From: Firmicutes bacterium UBA5499
GTDB lineage: Bacteria > Bacillota > DTU084
Direction: 5' to 3'
Length of the DNA: 15,325 nt
Assembly (NCBI GenBank): GCA_002426275.1
Contig: DIPB01000018.1
Location: 7,247-22,571 of the forward strand
This document shows, in pieces, positions 1-8,159 of this stretch. A program made the translations under genes and the position numbers. The notes beneath the pieces were generated by a model. That model was not told where the DNA came from, ran no database searches, and worked only from the letters and a program-made list of their open reading frames with translations. How positions within the stretch are numbered: position 1 is the stretch's first letter; every line of letters starts with the position of its first letter.

Positions 1-1
1 G

Positions 2-1501
2 CGGCAAAAATATGCGGAGGCCGCCCTGACTGTGGGGCTGTTTGCCGTGAGCTTTGCCGTGCGGCTGCCCTGGCTGTGGGAAGTGCCGAGATTTATCGAC
101 GAGCTTCGGGAGGTTGACTTAGACCATGAAATCTTTCGCGGCCAGGCCTGGCCGTTGCATAACGCGGCTTGGGATATCGGCGCGCTGCATAATTACATTC
201 TAGCCGGGATTTTTCAAGCTTTCGGCCCCAACATCTGGTGGCCGCGTCTTTACGTTGCCGTTACCTCGGCCCTCACCGTGGTCTTGATCTATAAATTGGG
301 GAAGCTGCTCTTTGGCAAAGCGGCAGGCCTCTTGGCCGCAGCTTGTCTAGCTGCAAACGGCATGCACATTTTAGTGACCCACATGGCCTGGTCCAACAGC
401 ACAACGCCTTTCTTTTTCGCTTTGGCGCTTTATGGGACTTTGAAGGCGGAAAAGCGCGGCTCCGGTTTGGGTCTGCCAGTGGGGTTCCTCTGGGCTTTAG
501 CCTTACAGACGCACTCCTCGGTGATCATTTACGTGCTGGCTGTGGCCGGCTACCTGGCAAAGAAGGACCGACTTAGAAAAGCTGTGCCTGCGGGGATAGG
601 CTTTCTTCTGGGATACGGCAACATGATTTATTTCAATCTCGTCTCGCATTTTGGCAGCGTTGCCTGGCTGAGCCGGAAAACGTATACTTTGGAACAGCAG
701 CCGGGAATTTTTTCCTTTTGCCGGAATGCGGGCAGGATGCTGGTGCAGTATCTGCGCACAGTGAGTTCCACTTATTTTGAGGCGGCAAACCCGCTGGCTT
801 ATTTGGAGCAGCCTCAGTTTGTGCTGGCAGCTGTGGCGCTTTTGCTTGGCTGCTGTCTGGCTAAAAAAGAGGGGAAGAATTTGCCTTTGTGGCTGCTTGC
901 GGCAAGCTTTGCCACCATTCCTTGGCTGAATACACGCTACAGCTTCTACCTGCCCACCCGCTATATTATGCCGGTGGCGTTGGTGGGAATTCTCCTGATG
1001 GCTAAAGGCGGCATCGGATTGTGGGATTTCCTGTTTAAAAACAAGACGGCACGGATTTGTGCCGGGACTGGGACGCTGATTTTGCTGATTTTGCAGCTGG
1101 TCCCTCATTATCGCTACTGCCGCAGCCTGGCAGGCACGGACATGGCCAATACCACGGCTTTTGCCATTACCCAGCAGGCGAGGCGGCTGGCCGGCGGCAG
1201 GGGGATCGTTTTTGTGGATCCCAGTTTGCCGGTGGAAAACGATCCTTTGCCTGTGCTGTTCAAACTAGCCGGACAAAATCAGGCTAAACTGACCCGGAGT
1301 CTGCCGGCGGCAAATTCGCGGACGACGCCGCAGCTGGCGGTGCTCTCAAAAGCGAGCTTCATCCGGCTGAAGGGGACGGCGCCGCTAAAGCTGCGGAAAA
1401 AATTCACCTGCAGGCTTGCGAGAGCGGGAGAGAAGAAGCGGGAAATCTATCTGGTAGAGCTGAACGCTCAGAGGGGGGTGCCCGTGGGGGGTTGGCGATA
1501 A
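2..1501 (+). CDS. GT39-like polytopic membrane glycosyltransferase, 5' end outside window
   Basis: An integral membrane protein of about 500 visible residues that resembles the PMT/ArnT (GT39, GT-C fold) glycosyltransferases, which transfer sugars from lipid-linked donors on the outer face of the cytoplasmic membrane. Visible features are many hydrophobic segments, an acidic first loop (IDELREVDLDHE) in the place where this fold carries its catalytic Asp/Glu, and a soluble C-terminal tail of about 120 residues ending in KREIYLVELNA. The frame is open to the left edge (residues RQKYAEAALTVGLFAV), so the true start probably lies outside. A GTG at 32 is possible but would cut into the first membrane helix. 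Acceptor and donor cannot be deduced. A wall or envelope glycan role is only an inference. It ends just as the promoter for the next operon begins. Confidence 0.75.
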   Translation, partial: RQKYAEAALTVGLFAVSFAVRLPWLWEVPRFIDELREVDLDHEIFRGQAWPLHNAAWDIGALHNYILAGIFQAFGPNIWWPRLYVAVTSALTVVLIYKLGKLLFGKAAGLLAAACLAANGMHILVTHMAWSNSTTPFFFALALYGTLKAEKRGSGLGLPVGFLWALALQTHSSVIIYVLAVAGYLAKKDRLRKAVPAGIGFLLGYGNMIYFNLVSHFGSVAWLSRKTYTLEQQPGIFSFCRNAGRMLVQYLRTVSSTYFEAANPLAYLEQPQFVLAAVALLLGCCLAKKEGKNLPLWLLAASFATIPWLNTRYSFYLPTRYIMPVALVGILLMAKGGIGLWDFLFKNKTARICAGTGTLILLILQLVPHYRYCRSLAGTDMANTTAFAITQQARRLAGGRGIVFVDPSLPVENDPLPVLFKLAGQNQAKLTRSLPAANSRTTPQLAVLSKASFIRLKGTAPLKLRKKFTCRLARAGEKKREIYLVELNAQRGVPVGGWR

Positions 1502-1519
1502 CCTAAGAAGTGGTATAAT
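1492..1519 (+). promoter_or_regulatory. Sigma70-type promoter for the methyltransferase-sbcDC operon
   Basis: TTGGCG (1492-1497), a 16-base spacer and a perfect TATAAT (1514-1519) with an upstream TG giving an extended -10. The -35 overlaps the last codons of the glycosyltransferase. Predicted transcription start is near 1526, leaving a leader of about 20 bases before the methyltransferase. Confidence 0.75.
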
Positions 1520-1545
1520 TTATAAAGAAACAGGTGGTGTGGAAA

Positions 1546-2598
1546 TTGCCTTGCCAGTTCAGCCAGCAAAATCGCAAATATTTGGGCTCCAAAGCAATGT
1601 TGTTGGATTTTATTTGCCGCTCCATTTGCCAGGTGGTCTCCGAGCGCCTTGAAGATTGCACCTTTCTGGATCCGTTTGCGGGCACGGGAGTGGTGGCCGC
1701 CTTTTTTGCGGGCAAGGCCAAGGAAGTGCTGGCCGGCGATCTTCTGTACTCCAATTACGTGACCAACAGGGCTTTTTTGTGTACCACAGCTCAAAATGCG
1801 GATTTGGACAAAGTAGCGGCGCTGCTAAGACAGCTCAATGCCCTGGCTGGAGAAGAAGGCTATTTGCCAGAGAATTATGGGAATACATATTTTACATTGG
1901 AAAACGCCAGGAAGATTCAGGCTGTGCGGGAACGCATCGCCGCCTGGCAGAGAGAAGAACTCATCACAGACCAGGAATATTGTCTTTTGCTGACTTCCCT
2001 TCTCTACGCAGCGGATAAAGTGGCCAATACTTGCGGACAGTATGACTCCTATCTGAAAAATTTAGGGCAGCCATCCTTCAGCGACGCAGGCGTGCACCTG
2101 GTGGACGGGTTGGCATACGGCGCCTTGAGTCTCCATCCTCTGGTCCTCAAGGCAGGCGGAGCCTGCCGGGTGTTTTGCCGGGACGCCAATAAGCTGGCGG
2201 AAGAATTTGCAGTGGACATCCTTTATCTAGACCCTCCATATAACAATCGGCAGTATTGCGATAATTATCACGTTTTAGAGAATATCGCCCGCTGGGAAAA
2301 ACCGCCCCTGCGCGGGAAGACCCGTAAGTTCGATCGCACCGGGCTGCGCAGCCGCTACTCTAAAAAGCGTCAGGCTCCTTTTGCCCTCCGGGAGCTGGTG
2401 CAGCGGGCCCGCAGCCGCTATTTATTCCTTTCCTATAACAGCGAAGGCATCATCAGCCAAGAAGATATTTTGGCTATTCTGCAAAGCAAAGGGAAAGTCA
2501 CGGTGCGAGAGCAGCCGCATTCCGTCTTCGGCGGCGGCGCGGGCCGCGCTAAAAGGCGGCAGGTGGTGGAGCGGCTGTACTGCTGCCGGGTCACTTGA
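1546..2598 (+). CDS. D12-class N6-adenine DNA methyltransferase, apparently solitary
   Basis: Predicted to transfer a methyl group from S-adenosylmethionine to N6 of adenine in a specific DNA site. The motifs occur in the alpha-class order: KYLGSK (motif X, residues 11-16), DPFAGTG (motif I, SAM binding, 42-48), a middle recognition region, then DPPYNNRQY (motif IV, catalytic, 229-237) followed by NYHVLE. At 350 residues it is of normal size and looks intact. I chose the TTG at 1546 because AGGTGGT (1532-1538) sits 7 bases upstream. The frame also allows GTG at 1534 or 1537, but these overlap that ribosome binding site. No restriction endonuclease gene is adjacent: a glycosyltransferase lies before it and sbcD after it, 49 bases away without a terminator. 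The target sequence cannot be read from the protein. Function is confident at class level only. Confidence 0.9.
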   Translation: MPCQFSQQNRKYLGSKAMLLDFICRSICQVVSERLEDCTFLDPFAGTGVVAAFFAGKAKEVLAGDLLYSNYVTNRAFLCTTAQNADLDKVAALLRQLNALAGEEGYLPENYGNTYFTLENARKIQAVRERIAAWQREELITDQEYCLLLTSLLYAADKVANTCGQYDSYLKNLGQPSFSDAGVHLVDGLAYGALSLHPLVLKAGGACRVFCRDANKLAEEFAVDILYLDPPYNNRQYCDNYHVLENIARWEKPPLRGKTRKFDRTGLRSRYSKKRQAPFALRELVQRARSRYLFLSYNSEGIISQEDILAILQSKGKVTVREQPHSVFGGGAGRAKRRQVVERLYCCRVT

Positions 2599-2647
2599 TT
2601 GAGGCTGGGACAAGCATTTCACGATGATTTTGGGGAGGAAAGAGCAA

Positions 2648-3853
2648 GTGCGGATTTTGCATACGTCGGACTGGCACCTGGGAAGGACTCTGGAGAGGCA
2701 AAGCAGGCAGCAGGAGCAGGAACGAGTGCTCTGTGAGATCGTGGAGTTGGCCGCCTCCGAGCGCTGCGATCTGATCCTGATCGCCGGAGATGTTTTTGAC
2801 ACCGCTACTCCGCCCGCCTGGGCAGAAGCGCTTTTTTACGATACCGTCAAGGCCTTGGCCGCGGGAGGAAAGAGGGCTGTGGTGGTGATAGCTGGCAATC
2901 ATGATCAGCCCGAGCGCCTCACCGCGGCCCGGGCTTTGGCTGAGGGGATGGGAATCTTTATCTTAGGTCTGCCTTCCGACGTCGCCCGCGGCGGAAGCCG
3001 GCAGATACGCTGCCTGGACAGCGGCCCTGCCTGGCTGGAGCTGGGCTGGGAGAAGGAGCGAGCTGTGATCGCTGCCTTGCCCTATCCCTCGGAAGCGCGT
3101 CTGGGACAGCTGTTCAGCCAGGAGATCGAAGAAGAAGCCTTTGCCGCTGGCTATGTGCGCAAAATGAGAGAGCTTTGCGCCGCCTTGAGCGGCCGCTTCA
3201 GGGAAGACGCGGTGAAGCTGGCTGTGAGCCATCTGTATGTACAGGGGGGGCAGAGCTCGGACAGCGAGCGGCCCGTTCAGCTGGGCAGCGCCCCGGCTGT
3301 CCCTGTGGATTGCCTGCCCAAGGCCCAATACCTTGCCTTGGGGCATTTGCACAGCCCCCAGCAATTGCCTGGCGGCTGCGGCCGCTATGCGGGTTCGCCT
3401 TTGGCTTACGGCTTCGGCGAGACCAGCCCCAAATCCGTCTCGATTGTAGAGGTAGTTCCGGGACAAGCGGCCAGGGTGAAGACCGTTCCCCTTACGGCCG
3501 GCCGCAGGCTTTTGATTTGGAAGGCGGACAGCATCGCCGCTGTCAGGGAATTGGTGGCTGCGGGAGAGGACCGAAACGCTTGGATCAGGCTGGATCTGCA
3601 ATTAGAGAAAGAGACCAGTCCCGGGGAGATTCGCAGCCTCAAGGAGCTTTCCCAAAGCTTTGTCCAGGTGCGGCTGCTTTTGCCCCGCCAGGAAGAAAGC
3701 CGCAGGCACAGGAGGGCAGATTTGTCCATAGATCAGCTTTTCAGGCGTTTTTATCGCGAACAGACCGGTCAGGAACCTTCCTCTGAGCTGGTGAAATTAT
3801 TTCTGGAGCTTTTGGAGGAGCCAGAAGGAGATTTGGAGGTGGCCAGCGCATGA
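2648..3853 (+). CDS. sbcD: SbcD (Mre11-type) exonuclease subunit
   Basis: Mn-dependent nuclease subunit of the SbcCD complex, which opens DNA hairpins and processes blocked double-strand ends during replication and repair. The calcineurin-like phosphoesterase motifs are all present: D8-W-H10, GDVFD (D48), GNHD (N84/H85/D86), H195 in SHLYVQG and GHLH (H233, H235). The C-terminal part carries the SbcC-interacting cap region. Start: GTG at 2648 gives MRILHTSDWHLG, the usual family N-terminus, and has GGGGAGGAA 7 bases upstream. The in-frame ATG at 2624 lies before that ribosome binding site and adds eight atypical residues. Length is 401 residues, normal for the family. Its stop overlaps the sbcC start (ATGA), which implies coupled translation of the two subunits. 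Confidence 0.96.
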   Translation: MRILHTSDWHLGRTLERQSRQQEQERVLCEIVELAASERCDLILIAGDVFDTATPPAWAEALFYDTVKALAAGGKRAVVVIAGNHDQPERLTAARALAEGMGIFILGLPSDVARGGSRQIRCLDSGPAWLELGWEKERAVIAALPYPSEARLGQLFSQEIEEEAFAAGYVRKMRELCAALSGRFREDAVKLAVSHLYVQGGQSSDSERPVQLGSAPAVPVDCLPKAQYLALGHLHSPQQLPGGCGRYAGSPLAYGFGETSPKSVSIVEVVPGQAARVKTVPLTAGRRLLIWKADSIAAVRELVAAGEDRNAWIRLDLQLEKETSPGEIRSLKELSQSFVQVRLLLPRQEESRRHRRADLSIDQLFRRFYREQTGQEPSSELVKLFLELLEEPEGDLEVASA

Positions 3854-6800
3854 GGCCGCTGTACCTTCGCTTTTCAGGCTTGCAAAGCTATCGGGAACCG
3901 CAGGAGATAGATTTCCAGCGGCTTACGGAAGTGGGCCTCTTTGGGATCTTCGGTCCCACAGGCAGCGGCAAGTCAACTATTTTGGATGCCATCACCTTAG
4001 CATTGTACGGCAGGGTTGAGCGGGCTGGAGCCGGAATTCAAGGAATCATGCACATGAATTCAGACAAGCTCAGCGTCAGTTTCGCTTTTGCCTTAGGAGA
4101 GCGGCTGTTTCGGGTAGAGCGCAGCTACCGCCGCAATAAAGCCAATGTTGTCTCCATGACCGGCGCCAGATTAATTGAACAAACGGGCGATCAGAGCAAG
4201 ATTTTGGCCGATAAAGACGTTACCGCCCAGGTCCGAGAACTGCTGGGCCTTGACGTGCAGGATTTCACCAGGGCAGTGGTGCTGCCCCAAGGGAAATTCG
4301 CCGAATTTCTCACCCTCGCAGGCAAAGAAAGACGCAATATGTTAGAGCGGCTGTTTGGTCTGGCCGCCTATGGCAAGCGGCTCACCGAGCGCGTCGGCGC
4401 GCAGCTGGCGGCAGCCGGCGGCAGCTTGGGGCAGGTGACGGCGCAGCAACAAACCCTGGGAGACGCCTCTGAGCGAGCTCTCAGCGCCGCAGAAAAACAG
4501 CAGCGCGAGGCAGAGGCGGCCGCTGAGGCCGCTGCCGCCGCATTGAAAGCGGCCAGCGCAGTCTTTGAAGAGGCAAAAAAACAGCTAGAGCTGCAGGAGG
4601 AACTCAAAGGAGTAGAGGAAAAAGCTCAGGCGCATAAGGTACAGGCGCCTGAAATGGAAGAAAAAGCCGGAGAGCTTGCCGCCAGCGAACAAGCGGAGCC
4701 TCTGCGCCATCTGCTGCAAGGCTGTCAGACTACCGCGGAGGAGGTGGCTGCCGCGCAGCAGAGAGCCTCGGAGGCCGCGGCTGAAGCTGTGCAGTGCCAG
4801 GGGCAGGCACAGCGAGCGCAGGAGGAAGCCGAAGCGGCTGCCGCCGAATTAAAGGCAAAGGAACCTGAGTATTTGCTGCGCCTGAGCCAGCTGGAAGAGG
4901 CATTGGAGCTGGAAAGGCAGCAGGAGGCAGCTGCGGGTGAATTTAAAGATTTGGCCTCGGAGCTGAGCCGGCTGCAGGGGAGCGCGGCCGGCCTGCAAGC
5001 TGAGCTCATGGAGTGCGGCCAGAAAAAAACAGCTTGCGAAGGGAAGCTGGCAGATCTGGAGCAAGCTCGCGCCCGGCTCATAGTCAGCGCCGAGGAGCGT
5101 GAACGTTTGGGCAAAGCAGGCTCGGAGCTGCAGGCGTTAAAACTGCAAACCGGCTCGCAAGAGGAAGCGGCGGCCAAATGCGGCAGGCAGCGGACAGAGC
5201 TTGAGCGTTTGCAGAACCGGCTGCAGGAAGTCCAAAGCAGGCTGGCTGCGGTTCGGGAAGAATTCCAAGGCCGCAAGGCGCAGATGCGGGAACACGCGCA
5301 GAAGCTCCCGGCCAGCTCAAGCCGGCTTGCGGAGCAAGGAGAAGAGCTGGCGCTGGCGCGCGCCGTGGTTGTCTCCCTCAAGCGCCGCTTGCAGGAAAGA
5401 ACGGGACTGGAAAGAGAACGCTGCCTTTGGGAAGCCGAAAGCGCGCAGAGCCAGGAGCAAGCGCGGGAGCTGACGGCGCAGGCCGCTGCCGCCGGCGACA
5501 AGTTGGCCTCCTTAAAGGCGGCCGCGGCACAGGAAGAAGAGGCAAAACTCGCGTCCATGCTGGCTTCAAGGCTGCAGGCAGGGGAGCCCTGTCCGGTTTG
5601 CGGCGCGCTGCATCATCCCGCGCCGCAGGAGTCCGTGCAGTTTCGGGATTATGCGCCTGCGGTGGCGCAAGCGGAAAGAGATCTGGATCGCATCAAGGAG
5701 GAACTGGCGAAGGCTGCGGCCCGGGGAGAAGCGGCAGCCGCCAGGAGCCGGGAGCTTGCAACCAGGCTGGCTGAGCTTGACCAGGCGATAGCCGGCGAGC
5801 GGCAGCAGCTTCCTCTCCCGTGGCAGGATCGAGAGCCTGAGGAGGAACTTCTTCAGGCAGAAGCGGCATATCAAGAGCTGAAAAAACAAACAGCCCTTTG
5901 GGAAGAAGAACGAGCGAGACTGGAGGCGGCTTTGGCAGCTGAAAGCGATGAGCTTGCCGGCTGGGAAAGGCAGGAAGCCGCGCTGGCAGCCAAAGCCGAG
6001 GCGGCGGACGCAAGCCTCAAGCAACGCGTCTCGGAGCTGGCGCAAGCGCAGGAGCTGCTGACGAAAACCGCGGCTAGTTTTGCCGCTTTGGCAGGAGGCC
6101 TGGATCAGGCGGAGCTGGAAGCCCGCCTGGCTCAACTTGCGGCCTGGGACCGGGAGCTTGAGCGGTTGGAAAGGCGGAAACAACAGCTGACCGCGGAGCT
6201 GAAAGAGGCTGCGGCACAGGCAGACTCAGCCGCTTCAAAGTTGGACGAGAACAAAGTGGCGCTGGCAAAGCTGGAAATTCAGCGGCAAGAACGGCGGCAA
6301 GCTTTGGAGCAGCTTCAGGAGAGACTGCGAAAAATCACGGCCGGAGAAGCTGCCGGCAAGCTGCGCGCCAGCCTGCATCAGAGCTATGAGCAGCTCAAGA
6401 CGCGGGGCGCAGTCTCCGGCAGGCGAGCGGAAGAACTGCGCCTGCGGCTGCAGGAGACGCAAAGCGAAGTTGCGCGAAGCGCGGAAGCTTTGAGCGGCGC
6501 TCAAGCGCGGCTGCGAACCTTGGAGCAGGGGCTGGCAGGGGGCTTGGAGCAAAGCGGTTTTGCTTCCAAAGACTCCCTGGCGTCTGCCCTGCGGGAGGAG
6601 ACGGAAAGACGGCGGCTGCGGCAGCAGCTCGAAGCTTACAGGCAGCAAGCTCAGCTTTTGGTTCAGGAAGAGAGCAGGCTGCGGAACTTAATTTCCGAAG
6701 AGCTTACGGCTGAGGAATACCAACGCCGCTCGCAGCTATACAGCCGTGCCGCGCAAGGTTCGGACGAAGCCCTGGCCCAGATGGGCGCCGCCCAGGAAAA

Positions 6801-7383
6801 TTATCGCCAGCTGCAGGCAAAACGGCAAAAGTGGCGTGAACTGGAGGAGGAATTTCGCCTCTTGACGGCGAAAGTAAACAAACTAGAGAGCCTGCAAGCT
6901 GTTCTGCGAGGCAATGTGTTTGTGGATTTCCTGGCCCAAGAGCAGCTGGAGGCCATCGCTCAGGATGCGGCAGCCAGATTGCTGCGCCTTTCAGGCGGAC
7001 ATTACGCTTTGGAGATCGGGGAGGATTGCGATTTCCAGATCGTCGATCATTTCAGCGGCAGCATTCGCCGTCCGGTGAACACGCTCTCCGGCGGCGAGAC
7101 GTTTTTGGCTTCCTTAGCGTTAGCCCTGGCGCTTTCCAGCCATATCCAGCTGCGGGGCGCCTACCCGCTTGAGTTTTTCTTTTTGGACGAAGGTTTCGGC
7201 ACCTTAGATCCGGAACTGTTGGAAACCGTGATCACGGCTCTGGAGATGCTGCAGAAGGATCGCATGATCATCGGCGTGATCAGCCACGTGGCCGAATTGC
7301 GTCAGCGGCTGGCGCGCAGGCTCTACGTGGAACCTGCCGAACCCTTGGGCCGCGGCAGCAGAATTCGTCTGGAGGTGGGCTGA
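3850..7383 (+). CDS. sbcC: SbcC (Rad50-type) ATPase subunit
   Basis: SMC-like ATPase partner of SbcD: it binds and tethers DNA ends and uses ATP to gate the nuclease. At 1177 residues it has the full family layout: Walker A GPTGSGKST (35-43), Q-loop LPQGKF (Q147), a long Ala/Glu/Gln-rich antiparallel coiled coil from about 180 to 1010 interrupted by the zinc hook CPVCGALHHP (Cys581, Cys584), ABC signature LSGGE (1079-1083) and Walker B FFFLDE (1109-1114) followed by the D-loop GTLD. The coiled coil is GC-rich and low in complexity, which produces many long antisense open frames that are not genes. ATG overlaps the sbcD stop by 4 bases. The cyclase frame starts directly at its stop codon. Confidence 0.97.
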   Translation: MRPLYLRFSGLQSYREPQEIDFQRLTEVGLFGIFGPTGSGKSTILDAITLALYGRVERAGAGIQGIMHMNSDKLSVSFAFALGERLFRVERSYRRNKANVVSMTGARLIEQTGDQSKILADKDVTAQVRELLGLDVQDFTRAVVLPQGKFAEFLTLAGKERRNMLERLFGLAAYGKRLTERVGAQLAAAGGSLGQVTAQQQTLGDASERALSAAEKQQREAEAAAEAAAAALKAASAVFEEAKKQLELQEELKGVEEKAQAHKVQAPEMEEKAGELAASEQAEPLRHLLQGCQTTAEEVAAAQQRASEAAAEAVQCQGQAQRAQEEAEAAAAELKAKEPEYLLRLSQLEEALELERQQEAAAGEFKDLASELSRLQGSAAGLQAELMECGQKKTACEGKLADLEQARARLIVSAEERERLGKAGSELQALKLQTGSQEEAAAKCGRQRTELERLQNRLQEVQSRLAAVREEFQGRKAQMREHAQKLPASSSRLAEQGEELALARAVVVSLKRRLQERTGLERERCLWEAESAQSQEQARELTAQAAAAGDKLASLKAAAAQEEEAKLASMLASRLQAGEPCPVCGALHHPAPQESVQFRDYAPAVAQAERDLDRIKEELAKAAARGEAAAARSRELATRLAELDQAIAGERQQLPLPWQDREPEEELLQAEAAYQELKKQTALWEEERARLEAALAAESDELAGWERQEAALAAKAEAADASLKQRVSELAQAQELLTKTAASFAALAGGLDQAELEARLAQLAAWDRELERLERRKQQLTAELKEAAAQADSAASKLDENKVALAKLEIQRQERRQALEQLQERLRKITAGEAAGKLRASLHQSYEQLKTRGAVSGRRAEELRLRLQETQSEVARSAEALSGAQARLRTLEQGLAGGLEQSGFASKDSLASALREETERRRLRQQLEAYRQQAQLLVQEESRLRNLISEELTAEEYQRRSQLYSRAAQGSDEALAQMGAAQENYRQLQAKRQKWRELEEEFRLLTAKVNKLESLQAVLRGNVFVDFLAQEQLEAIAQDAAARLLRLSGGHYALEIGEDCDFQIVDHFSGSIRRPVNTLSGGETFLASLALALALSSHIQLRGAYPLEFFFLDEGFGTLDPELLETVITALEMLQKDRMIIGVISHVAELRQRLARRLYVEPAEPLGRGSRIRLEVG

Positions 7384-7387
7384 AGCG

Positions 7388-7975
7388 ATTTATGATCTCT
7401 CCCAAAAGCTGGAGGCAGGGCTTTCCCAATATCCCTCCGATCCGCCGATCCAGATTTCGATTGTTCGTACTCACCGTCAGGACGGCTACCAGTTAGAGCT
7501 TTTCTCCGCCGGCACTCACGCCGGCACGCATGTGGATCTGCCGCGGCATCTCTTTGCTCAGGGACAAACCGCGGACCAAGCGCCGGTCTCGTCTTTTATC
7601 GGCAAAGCGCGAGTGCTCCGGGAGGACGGCGAGATTGGCCCCGGGCAGCTGGAGCGGCTGCCTGATGGGTGCGAGATCCTGCTTTTGGCTTCCGCCCAAG
7701 AGAATTGGCTCTCCGCAGAGGGAGCGGAATATCTGATAGGAAAAGTTAAAGGAGTCGGCACTCAAAGCTCCAGCATTGATCCTAAAGACAGCGTCCGGTT
7801 GCCGGCGCATAGGCTGCTGCTGGGAGCCGGGATCTGGATCGTTGAGAATCTGAACCTTGCGGCAGCGCCGGAGGAATTTTTGTACGTAGGGCCGCCCGTG
7901 GCTTTGACTGGAGCGGGCGCGGCCTGGGCCAGGCCTGTGGGCATGGACTTAAGCGCGGCTAAAATGTGCCGATGA
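7388..7975 (+). CDS. Cyclase / kynurenine formamidase-like metal-dependent hydrolase, start codon unclear
   Basis: Belongs to the cyclase family (PF04199 type), which includes arylformamidase KynB and other Zn/Mn amide or lactone hydrolases. The frame reads IYDLSQKLEAGLSQYP, then the metal-binding motif HAGTHVDLPRH, later GTQSSSIDP, PAHRLLL and IVENLNL (candidate His and Glu ligands) and a GxPxALTGAGAAWARPV end. The first ordinary start in frame is GTG 7532, but it falls inside HAGTHVD and would delete ligands, so the protein must begin upstream. Between the sbcC stop and the homologous N-terminus there is no ATG, GTG or TTG in frame. ATT 7388 is the best candidate, with GGAGG at 7371-7375. 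Alternatively CTG AAG at 7380 followed by a one-base deletion would restore the usual MKRIYDLS-like start. About 195 residues, slightly short. Probably cotranscribed with sbcDC. Substrate unknown; no other tryptophan-catabolism gene is nearby. Confidence 0.75.
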   Translation: MYDLSQKLEAGLSQYPSDPPIQISIVRTHRQDGYQLELFSAGTHAGTHVDLPRHLFAQGQTADQAPVSSFIGKARVLREDGEIGPGQLERLPDGCEILLLASAQENWLSAEGAEYLIGKVKGVGTQSSSIDPKDSVRLPAHRLLLGAGIWIVENLNLAAAPEEFLYVGPPVALTGAGAAWARPVGMDLSAAKMCR

Positions 7976-7982
7976 TATTACC

Positions 7983-8002
7983 GGGCGCTTTGAGCGCTCT
8001 TT
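7983..8002 (+). terminator. Weak intrinsic terminator after the sbcDC-cyclase operon
   Basis: GGGCGC, loop TTTGA, GCGCTC (one G-U pair) followed by only TTT before GGCG. It is placed right after the cyclase stop. The short U-tract makes it a weak or partial terminator. Confidence 0.4.
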
Positions 8003-8087
8003 GGCGTTGCTGTTTTGAGCTGAGATGCGGCGGGCGCAGGAGGACGAAGCGGGCGGGGAAACTTTGGTTACCATCCGCACAGTCTCC

Positions 8088-8147
8088 TAAGCTGCTCGGA
8101 AGGGAGGAGCGAGCAGCCGGATCCAGCTTAAGATAAATATACTTAAG
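8088..8147 (+). promoter_or_regulatory. Structured leader with competing hairpins upstream of the beta-barrel gene
   Basis: GCTGCTCG (8091-8098) pairs perfectly with CGAGCAGC (8110-8117). TAAGCTG (8088-8094) can instead pair with CAGCTTA (8124-8130). CTTAAG at 8127-8132 and 8142-8147 can pair around an AT-rich loop just before the AAGGGAG ribosome binding site. The three stems share bases and are partly exclusive. No known riboswitch class was recognised. A convincing -35/-10 pair was not found between 7976 and 8159 (TATACT at 8138 lacks a matching -35). Confidence 0.35.
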
Positions 8148-8159
8148 GGAGACAGAGAA

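Noticed and set aside
503..1108. 201-codon antisense open frame in the glycosyltransferase gene
   Set aside because: The sense frame encodes a coherent membrane protein; the antisense product shows no domain.
1534..3853. Complete restriction-modification or phage-defence island
   Set aside because: No endonuclease, helicase, toxin or mobile-element gene adjoins the methyltransferase; SbcCD is a housekeeping repair complex.
4368..6648. Long antisense open frames opposite sbcC, up to 277 codons
   Set aside because: They mirror the GC-rich Ala/Glu/Gln coiled-coil codons, have Ser/Cys/Pro-rich low-complexity products, and the + strand gene is certain.
8041..8159. Known riboswitch (c-di-GMP, cobalamin, glycine or similar) in the beta-barrel leader
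   Set aside because: None of the conserved core sequences of these classes could be found.
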